Below, in pieces: positions 1 through 12,055 of a stretch of 64,000 nucleotides of DNA. The notes under the pieces were generated by a model that saw only the letters and a list, made by a program, of their open reading frames with translations, ran no database searches and had not been told where the DNA came from. The DNA is from Lamellibrachia columna (lineage: Eukaryota; Annelida; Polychaeta; Sabellida; Siboglinidae), in the NCBI GenBank assembly GCA_963662155.1, contig OY759263.1:37815391-37879390 (forward strand). The letters are read 5' to 3'. The first letter of the stretch is position 1. Each line of letters begins with the position of its first letter. A program made the translations under genes and the position numbers.

Positions 1-600
1 TATGCAAGCCATAATCCCAATGTATATTGTTAATTGAATTAGCTCAACTAAGTTAACATAATTTAATATGATATTTCAATTAAATGTCACCCACTGGCAC
101 TGACACCCAGTGGCATTTCCAGCAGGCCTGCAGTCACTAGCCTGAGACAGACATGTTCAGACATGTGTGAATTAGTACAAGTGTGAATGAATTAGGACTG
201 GGGAGAAAATTAATACCAATTACCAACTGGGTTGGGTACTGGGTAGTGGGCTAGTGGCCAAGTGTGCACTTGGCAGTGGGCAGGTCTTTCAGGTGGGCAA
301 TGTTTGGAGGGAAGACCTAGACAATAGAATGTCCACTGGTATGGTCAAAGGGTGATAAGTTGATTGTTAATCATGGCTTGATTGCCTCTGCAAATATTTC
401 TAAAGTAAACATTTGGGGCTGGCTACTTCCAGCCAAGTGAACTTATGGGGTCATTAGATTCCATGCAAGTTCTCAATTTGCAACTATATAATACTAAAGA
501 AATAATTTTAAGCATTCATTAAACGGAATTACAATTTATAATAAGTTTTTATTAAAAAAAATAAAGTAATAATTGGTGTTTTGTATGAATATTTTTATTA
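1..600. other. AT-rich non-coding stretch
   Basis: No ORF with recognisable protein similarity on either strand. The text is AT-rich, with short runs of 'aattaa' words. I see no gene here. Confidence 0.5.
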
Positions 601-601
601 T

Positions 602-806
602 GTCCAGGCAGAGCCCAGGCCCGGCCCGGCCCGGCCCGCTCACACTAGGCCCAGGCCCGGCCCAAGCCCGATGTGTTTAAATTGTTTTCAGCCCAGGCCC
701 AGCCCGGGCCCGCAGTATGTAGGCCCAGGCCCGGCCCGGCCCGCGAGATTATGTAGAGGCCCGCGGGCTTGGACCAAAAGCCCGGCCCGCGCAGGGCACT
801 AGTACC
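602..806 (+). repeat. GC-rich GGCCCGGCCC repeat element, copy 1
   Basis: About 200 bp of degenerate 'aggcccggcccggccc' units in an otherwise AT-rich region, ending in gcgcagggcactagt (789-803). The same 15-bp end occurs inverted at 12056-12070, so this is a dispersed element with a defined end rather than a local expansion. Apparent proline/alanine/glycine-rich ORFs across it are by-products of its composition. No coding function is supported. Confidence 0.75.
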
Positions 807-2715
807 TACTGAGTACACCATGCAGTTGAACAGCTGAACAGCTGAACTTTCATTGTAAATCCAATGTCTATTCACCCAGGTGATTCCACGTTTGTATTCC
901 AAATATACAAGAGGCCAATAAGTATAGTCCAATAGTATCAATACTTTGTGCATGAGTTGGTGTACTGGCACAAAGTATTTTGGATCTTTCAAAGGATTTA
1001 TGATTTTCACGGTTCTGTTTTGAAATGTGGTTTGATATATTTGTCACTAAGGTGAATATATTCTTTGTCAGTTATAATGTAGTACAGTCCAGGCATTGGG
1101 CAATTCACTTGAAAAGTTAATTAATTAAGTTACAATTAACTCAGAAATGTTCCAATTAAATTAACCTCACATATAGGTCAATTAAATTAAACTCCCAAAT
1201 TCTTCAATTAAATTAACAATGAACTTTAATTCAATTAACAATTAAATTATGTTTTGGTAGAAATGCAGATTTACACGTTATAACAGTTCTAAAATTACAA
1301 GTAGGTTCGTAAACGTTACTGTCACAATAGTAGTGTTCATATATAATGATGGAATTACTTTACTTATTACATCTGAGGAACATTATTATTATCATCAAAC
1401 AAATCTGAACATTATTGTTGACATATAACAGAAATGTGTTTTGCTTATTCAATATTTATATTCCAAAACATAAATTTTTTTCATGGGGTATTTGATCACA
1501 TTTAAAAAGTTGTAAATGCTTGTTAAAATTAATATATTTTTCTGAAAGGAATGTTAAGTGTGGCTGAAGATTTGCAGGGTGTGGAGTTTCGTCCTATATT
1601 CAACCACCAAATTAACAAAACCGGGTAACCTATGACCCTACCAGTGGATATTCTATTGTCTCCCCTCCAAATCTTGCCTGCCTGAATGACCTGCTCCTCT
1701 TACAAATATGTTTTACACTTCCAAACATCTTGTTTTCCTTATTACATTATTTTGTATCTCTAGTTGTAGAAAAAGAATTGTTTTGGTGACCATTTTGGAT
1801 TACGTAATCAAAATGCTTTATGGTCAAACTCAAAATGTCCGTACGCCTAGAATTGCTCTACACACCAAAACCAACAATCTTGCAAAATTTCATACTTGTA
1901 ACGCAAAAATGCACAATTCTATTGCTAAAGTTTTGATAGCAGACTATTTTTATTATTAAATATTTATTGAATTAATGGTTGACTGTATTACAAGTTATGC
2001 ATCCATGTTGAAATGAATATTGTAGTTGTCCACTGTTCTTTAGTTTACATCGCAGCCAAACAGTTCTCATGTTTCTCCGTTTAGTATTCTGCATAAGCCT
2101 GATTGTAATGGCTTCTTGAAAAAATAACATATTTGTCTTTGAAAAGAATGATAACAGACTGAAAATATATGGTGGAACAACTGAGATTCAAAGTGTATTT
2201 TGTTCATTTCACAAAGTAGCATATCAAGAACACTCTTACAATAATGAATGATTGGTATTATGGAGTATTTAAGTGTTTTAGAGCTGATATGTGTATTTTT
2301 CTGCATAGGAATATCTAGGTTAGTTTACCAAGTGCAATTAGAGTATTGCTAAGAGACTACTTCTGTACCCTATGGTTATTCAAAGATGCATGGTTGTTAT
2401 TGAATATTGCAATTGTTCACGGTTAGTTATTTAAAATCTGATGTCATAATCATCTCTTTATTAGTTATGCTGCGTGAGCCTTGATGAAAGGGCTTCCTGA
2501 GAAGGCCAACATATTTTGACTTGAAAAAGAAAGAGAACAGACCGAACATCAGGCTATCAGTTAAACTGCGGAAAATTATGATTTTGTTCATAAAATATTA
2601 AATATAATTTTATGAATGTTCTGATTCTTCATAATATTTGCATTTTTGAAGTTTTATTTCAGTTAGTAATGTTTTTAAGTTGATATATAATTTGTGCATT
2701 TTAAATAGTGAATGT
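807..2715. other. AT-rich non-coding stretch
   Basis: No ORF with family similarity. 1090-1250 is rich in 'aattaa' words. 2040-2600 contains two loosely similar passages around 'gttatgcatcc' and 'gttatgctgcgtgagcc', but I could not resolve an element there. Confidence 0.4.
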
Positions 2716-2720
2716 TAAGT

Positions 2721-3173
2721 GTACGTCCATAACATTCAGAGATGTACGTTACATAACAAGAAAAGTGTACATCCATAACGACAGACACATGAACCTGTGA
2801 CCTAGTTACTAACAGGAAATGCATTAATTTCTACTTTACTTGAAAGCTTAAAGTTTAGCATACAAACACATAGATTTGTTATATTTTTATGTGTTCATAT
2901 TTCACAGAGTTTTTGAAATGTTTGAAGCAACATTCAGAAATAATTTTCTCTGAGTACGTCCATAACGGGACTATTTTTAGAACATTTAAAAAAATTAGTA
3001 AAGCTGGAGGGCTGTCATTTGGAATGTTAATAATACTAGATAAGTTTTATTTTTAATTGAATTGAATTTTACACATTATGCCCATTTGAAAATCCACCTA
3101 TGAGTGCTCCAGCTGTGCTGTATTGCATGTCTTGACAAAGTGTCAAAAATTCTCTGAAATGTACGTTCATAAC
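2721..3173 (+). repeat. Array of GTACGTCCATAAC motifs
   Basis: The 13-mer gtacgtccataac occurs at 2721 and 2954, with near matches at 2744 (gtacgttacataac), 2767 (gtacatccataac) and 3161 (gtacgttcataac). The first three are spaced exactly 23 bp apart. Such spaced copies can be subterminal protein-binding repeats of a DNA transposon, but no matching transposase or TIR was found around them. Confidence 0.45.
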
Positions 3174-3719
3174 CCCGGAACTGCCCACATACATATCATG
3201 TCCATGGTTCGCAGCGCACATGTATCCAGTATGTAGCCTCATTTATAATTTTGTGACTTGTAGAGGATCGTTACCTCCGTTGTCAGTGTGATTGGAGTGT
3301 CACGTTGGCTGCAGTGAATACCTGCTCAACATTCACAAGTCTCTATCTATCAACAAAAGGTAATTGTTATCTTATTTAATTATTTATAGATAGTCATTCA
3401 GTGTCAAATCAACCAATTTTCAGGAAATTAAAAAAGTTGATATCTCATAATTTTTCAAATAAAATAAAAAATATTTCTAATATGGTTATACTTGAGCACT
3501 TCTGCAAAAAAGCTAAGCATTTACATGTAAATTGTGAACAAGGGATATGTGCCCAAAATCGCTCCCATTAATTTGACCTGAAATTTGAGAATGCACATGT
3601 ATATATACACCGTATTCCACCTATTAAGCGTACATGCCCTATTTTAATCAGCAGGATTCATAATTATTGCAATTGGACAAGTGTGGAACAACTGAAAACT
3701 GCCGCCATCAGGTGTTATA

Positions 3720-5129
3720 CAGTTGGCGTGACTTTTTAGTTGTTCTACACTAGTCACCAAATGACACCACTAGTGTTAAACAGTTATCTTATTGGTCGAA
3801 TACGAGAAAGTGGTTGAGATAGAGAGGCAGAAAAAGACGGTGAGGTATAGAGGCAGAGAAAGATGGTGAGAGAAAGAGAGCGAGGTACAGGGAATGGCAG
3901 AGAAAGAAAGTGAGGTACAGAGAAAGGCAGAGAAAGAGGGTGAGGTAGAGAGAGTGGTAGAGAAAGAGGGTGAGGTAGAGAGAGTGGTAGAGAAAGAGGG
4001 TGAGGTAGAGAGAGTGGTATAGAAAGAGTGGCAGAGAAAGAGGGTAGGGTATAGTAGAAAAAGTGGCAGAGAAAGAGGGTAGGGTATAGTAGGAAAAGTG
4101 GCAGAGAAAGAGGGTAGGGTATAGTAGGAAAAGTGGCAGAGAAAGAGGGTAGGGTATGGTAGAAAGAGTGGCAGCATTCCCATTTATACCACCATGCTAC
4201 ATGGTGGATTATAATGGAACTTCAATAGTTGGGTAACTCTGACAAAATGACGCCATTTTGCAGAATGTAATAATGCTGGTTTTGCATGCATAAAATCTGT
4301 GTTAGGTGCTTTGAAGCAAAGGACACAGATATAGAGGCATGACCTAAACATGTATACATGTTCGTATGTAATTTTTTTAATTTGATGTCTATTCATACGA
4401 GTTTTGGTCAATTATAAAATGGTAAATAAACAGGATTCTAGTGGTTCAAGAGTGATTGACACGGAGTGTTGCGGACTTGCTCAGACTTGCTGAAGATATC
4501 CTTTTAATAATATACACTAGACACCACTAGATACAAGTCAGTGCATCTGGTCCTAAGTAAGGACAATATGTACTACCAAAATAGTATTGTGTGTGTGATG
4601 TCATCACTCGCTGTTTAATTTGTCTGCCTGTGGTTCTCTTACTCGAACTATTAAGTCCAAAAGTCGCCACCATGTTTCGACTGGAAGGGTGTATTGGTAA
4701 ACCCAAGCAACTAGTAAATTGATGAACAATCAAGCAATTGATGAACATATAGTTGTTAGCCATTACTCACAGAACTTGTGGCAGCTACATGGGTTAGTAG
4801 AACACCATTACAGCACTGAGCACTGGGAATTATGTGTAAACCTCAGCATCAGGATGTGCCACTGCAATCATTCTGCTACTTTCTAAATCAATCAGTTTAT
4901 CTTTTGCAGATGCTGCAAGTTGGAAGCAAAGAAAAGTCACCTGGCTCAGGTAGGTTGGTGATAGGAAAATACTGTATTTCACCTAATAAACATACAGTAC
5001 ATTAAAAACATGTCAAGGAATCTGTTCTTATCAGTTTACACATTTTTTTCTCTAGACAATAAGGTAGCTATTTAACACTAGTGTTATCATTTGGTGACTA
5101 GTGTAGAACTGAAAAGCGGTGCCAACTGT
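3720..5129. mobile_element. Non-autonomous DNA element with ~60-75-bp TIRs
   Basis: The left arm (3720-3795) and right arm (5056-5129) are inverted copies with few mismatches. Shared landmarks are acagttggc at the outer ends, gttctacactagtcaccaaa in the middle and cactagtgttaaa further in. The interior has no transposase ORF, only a purine-rich minisatellite and unique AT-rich DNA, so this looks like a MITE-type or foldback element. A target-site duplication could not be fixed. Confidence 0.6.
3800..4172. repeat. Purine-rich minisatellite (30- and 35-bp units)
   Basis: First block: roughly 30-bp units of gaggtagagagagtggtaga. Second block, from 4027: 35-bp units containing gtggcagagaaagagggtag, about four copies. 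Read on the minus strand it gives a Ser/Phe/Thr-repeat peptide, which is a translation artefact of the tandem array. It lies inside the TIR element at 3720-5129. Confidence 0.8.
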
Positions 5130-5320
5130 TTTTAAGGTTAATTGGTGTATGTGTTTCATGTGGACAAATTGACAGTTAAGTTTGGGATTTGGAGTTATTG
5201 TTCTTTGTTTGCCCAATAAGATACATATTTTGAATTTAATTTGTGCACATATTGCACAGTAATAGTAGCCCATTAAAAATTATGACTTGCTTAAAGGGAA
5301 ACAAGTCATGGTTTTGGACA

Positions 5321-6150
5321 TATTTAACAAGATCTAACAAGATTACCATACAAGGCAAAGGCCCAGATGGCAAGTGGACAAGGAAGCCATTGTCTTATCG
5401 AGAGTCAAACATTTTTAATCTGTGTAATCCGCCCTCCTGAGATATGTGTCAACCTTGTTTTTAAACATATTCACGCTGTTAGCAGTTACACAACCTGTAG
5501 ATAATTTGTTCCATTCATTGATTTTCCTCTGTGAGAGCGAGTACTTCCTGATATCCAATCTACACTGATCCTTTACTAATGTTAACTCATGTCCTCTAGT
5601 TGTATTATTTTTGTTGAATGAGAAAAAAAATATTTCTATCAATGTTTTCATACCCATTCAGTGTCTTAAAAACTTCAATTTGATCTCCCATTAACCGCCT
5701 TGTCTCTAGGGTTGTTAAACCACATACTTTCAGTCATTCTTCATATCTAAGGTCTCTCAGTTCTGGAATCATTTTAGTTGCTCCTCTGTATTCTTTCAAG
5801 CGTATCTGTATCTTTCTTACGATATGGCCGCCAAGCTTGTATGCTTTATACTAAGGTAAATTAGCTTTTTCTCCTTGTATGTTATATTTCTTCTAATCAA
5901 CCCAACAATTTGATTAGCCTTTGAAGCTGCAATACCACACTGCTCTGAAACTTTCATATCAGCGCTTATTGTAACTCCTAAGTCCTTTTCTTTTATAGTA
6001 ATTCCCACAACAGTATCTCCCATTTTATAGTTTACATCCAAGTTCCCATGTCCTGTATTACACTTCCCAAAATTTAACATCTGCCATTTCTCTGACCATT
6101 TCACTAATCTGTCTAGATTGTTTTGTAAATGTTGTTTATTACTATCATTG
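5321..6150 (-). mobile_element. CR1-like LINE, 5'-truncated copy 1
   Basis: The minus strand encodes pieces of the C-terminal part of a non-LTR reverse transcriptase, such as NEWNKLSTGCVTANSVNMFK and ISADMKVSEQCGIAASKANQ, matching the longer copy next door. The 3' end is a short tandem tail of attTAACAAGat units at 5325-5345 (plus-strand reading). Frames are broken. The 5' truncation point at about 6150 abuts the 3' tail of the next copy, so the two lie head to tail. CR1/L2-group LINEs commonly end in such short repeats rather than poly(A). Confidence 0.85.
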
Positions 6151-8255
6151 ATTTAACAAGATTTAACAAGATTGCCATCCCAAACAACAAGTTCCAGATG
6201 GCAAGTGGACAAGGAAGCCATTAGCTTATCGAGAGTTCAACAATTTTCTCATCTATGTGTAGCCCGCCCTTATCAAATATCTGTCAATTCTATTTTTAAA
6301 CATATTCACACTACTAGCATTAACACAATCATTTGGCAGTTTGTTCCATTCATTTATCACCGTTTGTGAGAAAGAGTACTTTCTCATATCCAACCTACAC
6401 TGCTCCTTAACTAATGCTGCTTTGTGTCCTCTGGTTCTACTGCCTTCTTTAAGTTTGAACAACATATTCCTATCAACATCCTCATAACCGTTAACTATTT
6501 TAAACACTTCTATTTGGTCTCCTCTTAGTCTCCTGATCTCTAGTGTTGTCAAACCACATTGTAATAAGCGACTTTCGTAATTAAGGTCTCTCAATTCTGG
6601 AATCATTTTAGTTGCTCTTCGTTGCATTCTTTCTAGCTTGTCTATGTCCTTTTTAAGATATGGCTTCCATGCTTGAATACAATATTCCAAATGTGGTCTA
6701 ACTATTGCTTTGTACAGGTTCTCCTTATACATGATAGTTCTCCTAATTAGCCCTAGAATTTGATTTCCTTTCGAAGCAGCAATCCCACATTGCTCTGAAA
6801 CTTTCATGTCAGCACTAAATGTTACTCCTAAGTCCTTTTCTTGTGTGGTTCTACCTAGTACAGCATCCCCCACTTTATATTCTTCATCCATGTTTCCATG
6901 TCCTATGTGTATACATTTACACTTCCCAAAATTGAATAACATTTGCCATTTTTCTGACCATTTAACTAATTTATCTAGATCATCCCGTAAACTTTGTTTA
7001 TCTGTATCATTAGTAACCTTTCTGAATACTTTTGTGTCATCTGCAAATTTGAGTACTTTACTAGATATATCATCTTCCAAATCATATATATTAAAAACGG
7101 TATAGGGACTAATACTGATCCCTGTGGTACCCCACTCAAAACCGATTTCCAGTTTGAAATCTCACCATCTATTATTACTCTCTGTTTTCTGTGTGTAAAC
7201 CACTTTTCTATCCAGTTGATTACACTTTATCGAAAGCTTTCTGAAAATCTACGTAGACAACATCCACTGGTGACCCGTCATCTACCCACTTTGTAATTTC
7301 TTCAGAAACACATAAGAGATTGGTTAGACATGACCTTGCTTTTGGAAACCCATGTTCAGATGTATTTATTAATTTATGTTTTACAAGGAATTCCACCATG
7401 TGGTCTCTAATTAATGTTTCGAGTAATTTACATACAACTGATGTTAAACTCACTGGTCTGTAATTTTCTGGCTTGTTCCTCAATCCCTTCTTAAATAGCG
7501 GTGTAATGTTTGCTTCTTTCCTTTCTGAAGGAACTATTCCTTCTTCTAGTGACAAGTTAAGTACTAATTTGCTCAACAGTTTCCTTAAGCAGTTTTGGTG
7601 GTATGCCATCAACTCCAGGTGATATATTATCTTTCATCTTCTTAATTTTCTTTGCTATTATTTCAGGAGTTACAAATAACTGCCCTAAATGTTCTGATTT
7701 ATTGCCCTCAAATTTAATAAATGGAACTGGAAGTGAGCTGATATCTTCTGTGGTAAAAACTGAGCTGAAGTACCCTTTCAGGACCTCTGCCATTTGAAAC
7801 CCTTCTAAAACACTATTTTTCTAAAAGCTTCTTTTGACTAGTGTTTCTTTCTAGATCATTTTCCTTGTTTTTTCACGGGGAAAAAAAATTTATCGATGAT
7901 ACTCTCAATTTCATATTTTAGAATATTCCAACATTCAGTTGCAGGTTTATTCATCAGCATGTTATTCCAATCTAGCTTTGCTAAGTATTTTCTCATATCT
8001 TTATAGTTACCTTTGTGGAAGTTTCTCCTATACGTTTTTTATTTTACTTTCTGATTTTACATTGATGTCAAAATGTATTTGATTGTGGTCACTGTTATCA
8101 AATGGTTCATGTATTTTTACATTGTCCACTAATTTCTTTTTGTGATGATAAAACTATAATACATTTTCTCCCCTGGTTGGTTCTAGCACGTGCTGCGTAA
8201 GGAAGCTATTCTGCATTAAAAATAGAAATTGTTTGGTCCTCACCCCCTGTACCCC
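6151..8255 (-). mobile_element. CR1-like LINE, longer copy 2
   Basis: Minus-strand reading. From 5' to 3' it holds a linker after the endonuclease (8255-7800), RT N-terminal motifs (NITPLFKKG, NYRPVSLTSVVCKLLE, VDFQKAFDKV), GVPQGSVL near 7125, the catalytic FADDTKVF (the F-A-D-D box) in 6253-7080, and the C-terminal YIQAW/NEWNKLP segment. About 17 residues after FDKV, up to VINWIEKW, are missing, and a frameshift precedes the FADD frame. The element is therefore a dead copy. The 3' tail is two attTAACAAG-type repeats at 6151-6172. The endonuclease domain itself is absent. Confidence 0.9.
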
Positions 8256-8700
8256 ACATATCAAAACCTTCAAGACAAATAAACATTCACAAGTTACTTT
8301 AATAAGACAGAACTGAAATATAATGTGTTATTTTGAATCTAATCTAGAAATGTTGATTGTGTTACAATATTATTATTATATACCTGAAATAAAATTTATT
8401 TGGAAAGTATAATCTGGAAACGTTGATGATGTACATATAATATACTTGAAATAAAAGTTTTTTTTTTTAACAGTTTTGGAACACAATCTGTAATTATATC
8501 ACATTCCTATGATGTTTGGGTATTATTAAACATGAAAAACTATTGAAATATATATATGGGCTGTAGGCCGCGATTCGCGCGAAAATCATTACTCTTTCCC
8601 ATTTTCAAATGTTGGCAGCTATGACATTAGAGCATTGATGCAGACATGTTTAGGCTAATATGTAATTGTAATTTGTTTCACTACATCAGTTACCTACTGA
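8256..8700. other. AT-rich spacer upstream of the glycosyltransferase gene
   Basis: No ORF. It includes a T-run at 8459-8468. Any promoter of the gene starting at 8776 should lie here, but no TATA or initiator arrangement is convincing. Confidence 0.35.
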
Positions 8701-8775
8701 GTCTGTGAAAGAGAACGTGTTTACCCAGCAGAACGAAGCCTGAAGGACAGCAGCAGTAAACTTGGTCACCGGAGG

Positions 8776-10439
8776 ATGCCTTCTAGCCTGTTCTCCAAGT
8801 GGCGCAGGAATCGCACAAGCTACTTGCTGGTGGTCTTGGGCACAATGCTCTTCTGTGTCTTGTGGACACTTGGCAGCGTGCCCATCACACGCCCTATTGC
8901 CCAACCAATTACATTCAGTCAGTGTGCCCACACTGGTGACGTCATCCCACGACGACTACACCAGATGTGGAAGAACCGTACAATTCCCAATAGGTGGCGT
9001 GAATCACAGCATGCCTGTCGGATTAAGAATGACAACTATGAGTACTTCCTGTGGACGGATGCTGAAATGGAGAGGTTCATTACACAGCACTACGCATGGT
9101 TCCTTCCGACTTACCATAGCTACCCATATCCCATACAGGTGCGTAAGTTGTATGTTGTTACCTTTTACAGATAGATGGTGTGCAAAGACATGCTTCTTGT
9201 AAGATGTTTCAGTTGGCTCATAATCTATTGGTTGGTATGTTTTAAAGCGAAACAGAAGTCATGGTTTTCATGCACATATGCACATATAAGAGTCACTAAA
9301 ACTTAACCATTTGTAACTACAATTAAGAATATTGCGCCAGTGGTTTACTAGCAAAACCTTGTTGAACACACAACAACTTAATTTCATGGACCGCGCTTGC
9401 CAATAGGATATGGCTATGCTATTTGCATCCAAACTTAACTTATGTAACATCTTTTGGCCTTTGTTTACTGAACTAGTCTTCTTTCTGGCAAAATAACACG
9501 TTTGTTTGAGACTGCGTTGGTTCTATGTATGCTGGCCTCCCTTAAAACGTCACTGGCATGATATGCTTGATTTTAGTTACATGTGGTTAGTTTTTATGAT
9601 CTCTTAAGTGCATAGCACCAAAACCATGACTTTTGTTTCGCTGTAAGGTGCAACCGTAAACATTTTTAAATGTTCAGCTGTCCAAAAGGCAGTGATATAT
9701 AAAAATAATTAACATTTACCTTTGTCATTTCATTAGGACTAGAAAAACATTTTAATTTGAATGCTAAATAATGAACTAAGTCCTTAATGTAAGTAACCAT
9801 TGTCTTTTCAATACGCATATTATAAAAAAACATGTGCATGCGTGTGCTTGTGCTGAACAATATTGGCTTTGTGATTTACAGAGAGTGGATGCTGTGAGAT
9901 ACTTCATACTTTACCATTATGGTGGTGTCTACGTTGACCTTGACCTTCAGTGCAAGTTCTCGTTTGACGCTGTTCTTGCCAACATCTCACGGACATCTCG
10001 CAATTACCGTGTTGTGCTTGCTCAGACATTGCCAGGGGGCGTAACAAATGCTGTCATGATGACGCACCCTTGCAGTCCATTCTTTCGCCAGCTTGTCACA
10101 TCACTTCCAGACAGCAACCATGGCTACGTTTTGCCATATGCAACTGTCATCTTCAGTACCGGTCCGATGTTCCTGACGCTCAGGTTGAATCATTATGCAA
10201 GTCGCAATGAGATCTACACGTTTTCAAACCACGAGTTCCGACATGTTTACTTCGAACACAAACTTGGCAGCTCATGGCACTCATGGGATGGTCGCATCAT
10301 ACATGTGCTTGATCACTGGAGCGACATTGCATGTGTCATCCTAGTGCCCTTCATCATCATCATGGCTATAGTTGTATTCGTCATGTGGCGTAGGCGCAGA
10401 TACCAACATTGCAACGAACATCTCAAGACAGAACTATAG
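8776..10439 (+). CDS. OCH1/MIPC-synthase-like DXD glycosyltransferase (two exons)
   Basis: Join 8776-9138 and 9882-10439: 306 residues, intron in phase 0 (CAG|gtgcgtaagt at 9138/9139; ttacag at 9881 before AGA GTG GAT). The joined frame reads SYPYPIQ-RVDAVRYFILY without a break. Residues about 16-34 are a hydrophobic signal anchor after an Arg/Lys-rich start, giving type II Golgi topology. HQMWKNRTIPNRW and GGVYVDLDLQC follow, with the metal/sugar-nucleotide DXD at D140-L-D142. Residues about 269-289 form a second membrane segment followed by WRRRRY. This layout is that of the Gly_transf_sug family (yeast OCH1, SUR1/CSH1 mannosyl-inositolphosphoceramide synthases). The donor and acceptor sugars in this animal are unknown. 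The start ATG is the first in frame. Codon usage looks intact and no stops occur, so the gene is probably live. Confidence 0.88.
9246..9642. mobile_element. MITE in the glycosyltransferase intron
   Basis: agcgaaacagaagtcatggt (9246-9265) and its inverted partner ending in ttttgtttcgct (9620-9642) match at 22 of 23 positions, bounding about 397 bp of non-coding DNA. An inverted, diverged piece of its interior (9400-9480) recurs at 56633-56712, and a lone end-like sequence sits at 5291-5314. It is a dispersed non-autonomous element. It lies wholly in the intron and leaves the splice sites untouched. Confidence 0.65.
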
Positions 10440-10471
10440 AAGTACCTGGGTGGTGACATTGCATAGCAACT

Positions 10472-10689
10472 AGGTGAAAGAAAACATCGGGAGATGGTTA
10501 GATCTTAATTGCATAGAGCATCTGTAGGACCAGGTGAAAGAAAACATCGGGAGATGGTTAGATCTTAATCGCATAGAGCATCTGTATAGGACCAGGTGAA
10601 AGAAAACACCGGGAGATGGTTAGATCTTAATCGCATAGAGCATCTGTATAGATATATGTGAAAGAAAACTTCGGGAGATGGTTAGATCC
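10472..10689 (+). repeat. ~60-bp tandem repeat downstream of the glycosyltransferase stop
   Basis: Four copies of a 60-62-bp unit starting aggtgaaagaaaacatcggg, the first at 10472, the second at 10532 and the third at 10594; the last is truncated and diverged. The array begins about 30 bp after the stop codon, so it probably lies in the 3' UTR. Confidence 0.85.
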
Positions 10690-12055
10690 AGATGGCACCA
10701 ACGACAAATTACTCCAGTACATGGAATTGGAATGGGCTGTGATTAACCCCAGATGTATCACCCGCCTGACTGACAGTAAGCAAAGACAATCCAAGTGGTG
10801 ATTGATGCTGAAGGAGGGCATATCCATTATTGATCGTTTCTGTCACAAAATTTATGTTAGTAAACATTTTTAGCAATATTGTCTTTGCTAAGAAATTAAT
10901 TCCGATATCAAATATTACCCAAACTATGTATGTGAACAATCACCAGATGGAAGCCCAGTTTTCCAAGTACAGGTATATGGCTGTAATACAACTGAAAATG
11001 CGATGCTCTATGCGATTAAGATCTGGAGATTTAGCTGGCCACTCGATGCGATCAATTCCTTTGTTTTCAAGAAACTTTGATGTCACACATCCCCTTGATG
11101 GTGACCTTTTCATACACTATTGTCTTTTGTTTTGCATGTTGTGAAATGATTTCCAACAACAAATATTACCAGGACAGTTTTTTTTTTCTTAAAAATTCTA
11201 AGTTACTTTTTGAGCAGGGTATTTATAATATAAAATATGAACGAAGACAAGGTAACTTTAGTAATATATATGTGGCTACGTTTATAAACATGGGAGCATA
11301 GTATAGGTCATGATGTCAGTCACAGTTCTTTATATCCTAAAGATGAATAGACATAGCTGGTGACTAAAAAAGGACACTGCTGACGTAGCGATGTTTGTAA
11401 TATTAGTGTGGCAGTTTACTGTGTGAATTTGGTTTGAAAATAATATCATCATGCACTAAAACGAAATGAATGGAAGTTATTTGAGGTGAAGATATAGATA
11501 TAACGACAATGTTTTTCACTTCATGTTGCCTCAGTTCACTCAATGGTGGATATATATATAATTATATATATGAACAAATAGTCTTCATGCAGAGAAGCTG
11601 AGTTGGTGTTGTGACGAAGATGTCTGCCATGGAGTAAAGTGTAAAGTGCTTTCAGCAGACCCGCGGACTAGATACATTACAGTGTAAGTTACTGTTGCCT
11701 TGATGAGCAAATAAACATTACAACATAGCAAATATACCTTGTCGATAATTAATACAGTATGGTGACATTTGATGGACTGCACATTATGGTAATTGTGAGG
11801 TAAAACTTGCAGGCCAGAATCCAGAGAAAATCTTACCAATGCACGTACATGTCACACATCATGTTTTCACATCTGTAATGCATGCAAACCTGAGTTACTA
11901 TTATCAATAATGTGTGACATCTGTGACAAATGCATATTGATGCACACACAAAATTTTATTCATGTGCATGCATCGATGCCAACGGGTGTGCTATTTCTAG
12001 TTAGTTCTACTTGTTTCCAGCATTTGACATTCTACTAACTGACTAGTGTGTATAC
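10690..12055. other. AT-rich stretch, 3' flank of the glycosyltransferase gene
   Basis: No ORF with similarity. aataaa occurs at 11710-11715, a possible but distant poly(A) signal for the upstream gene. Nothing else is resolved. Confidence 0.35.

Noticed and set aside
602..1010. Pro/Ala/Gly-rich ORFs on both strands
   Set aside because: They follow the GGCCC repeat exactly and stop where it ends; composition artefact.
3776..4183. Ser/Phe/Thr-repeat ORF on the minus strand
   Set aside because: Produced by the 30-35-bp purine-rich minisatellite; no start context or flanking coding signal.
5243..5440. Plus-strand ORF over the LINE tail
   Set aside because: Antisense to the CR1-like copy 1; no similarity.
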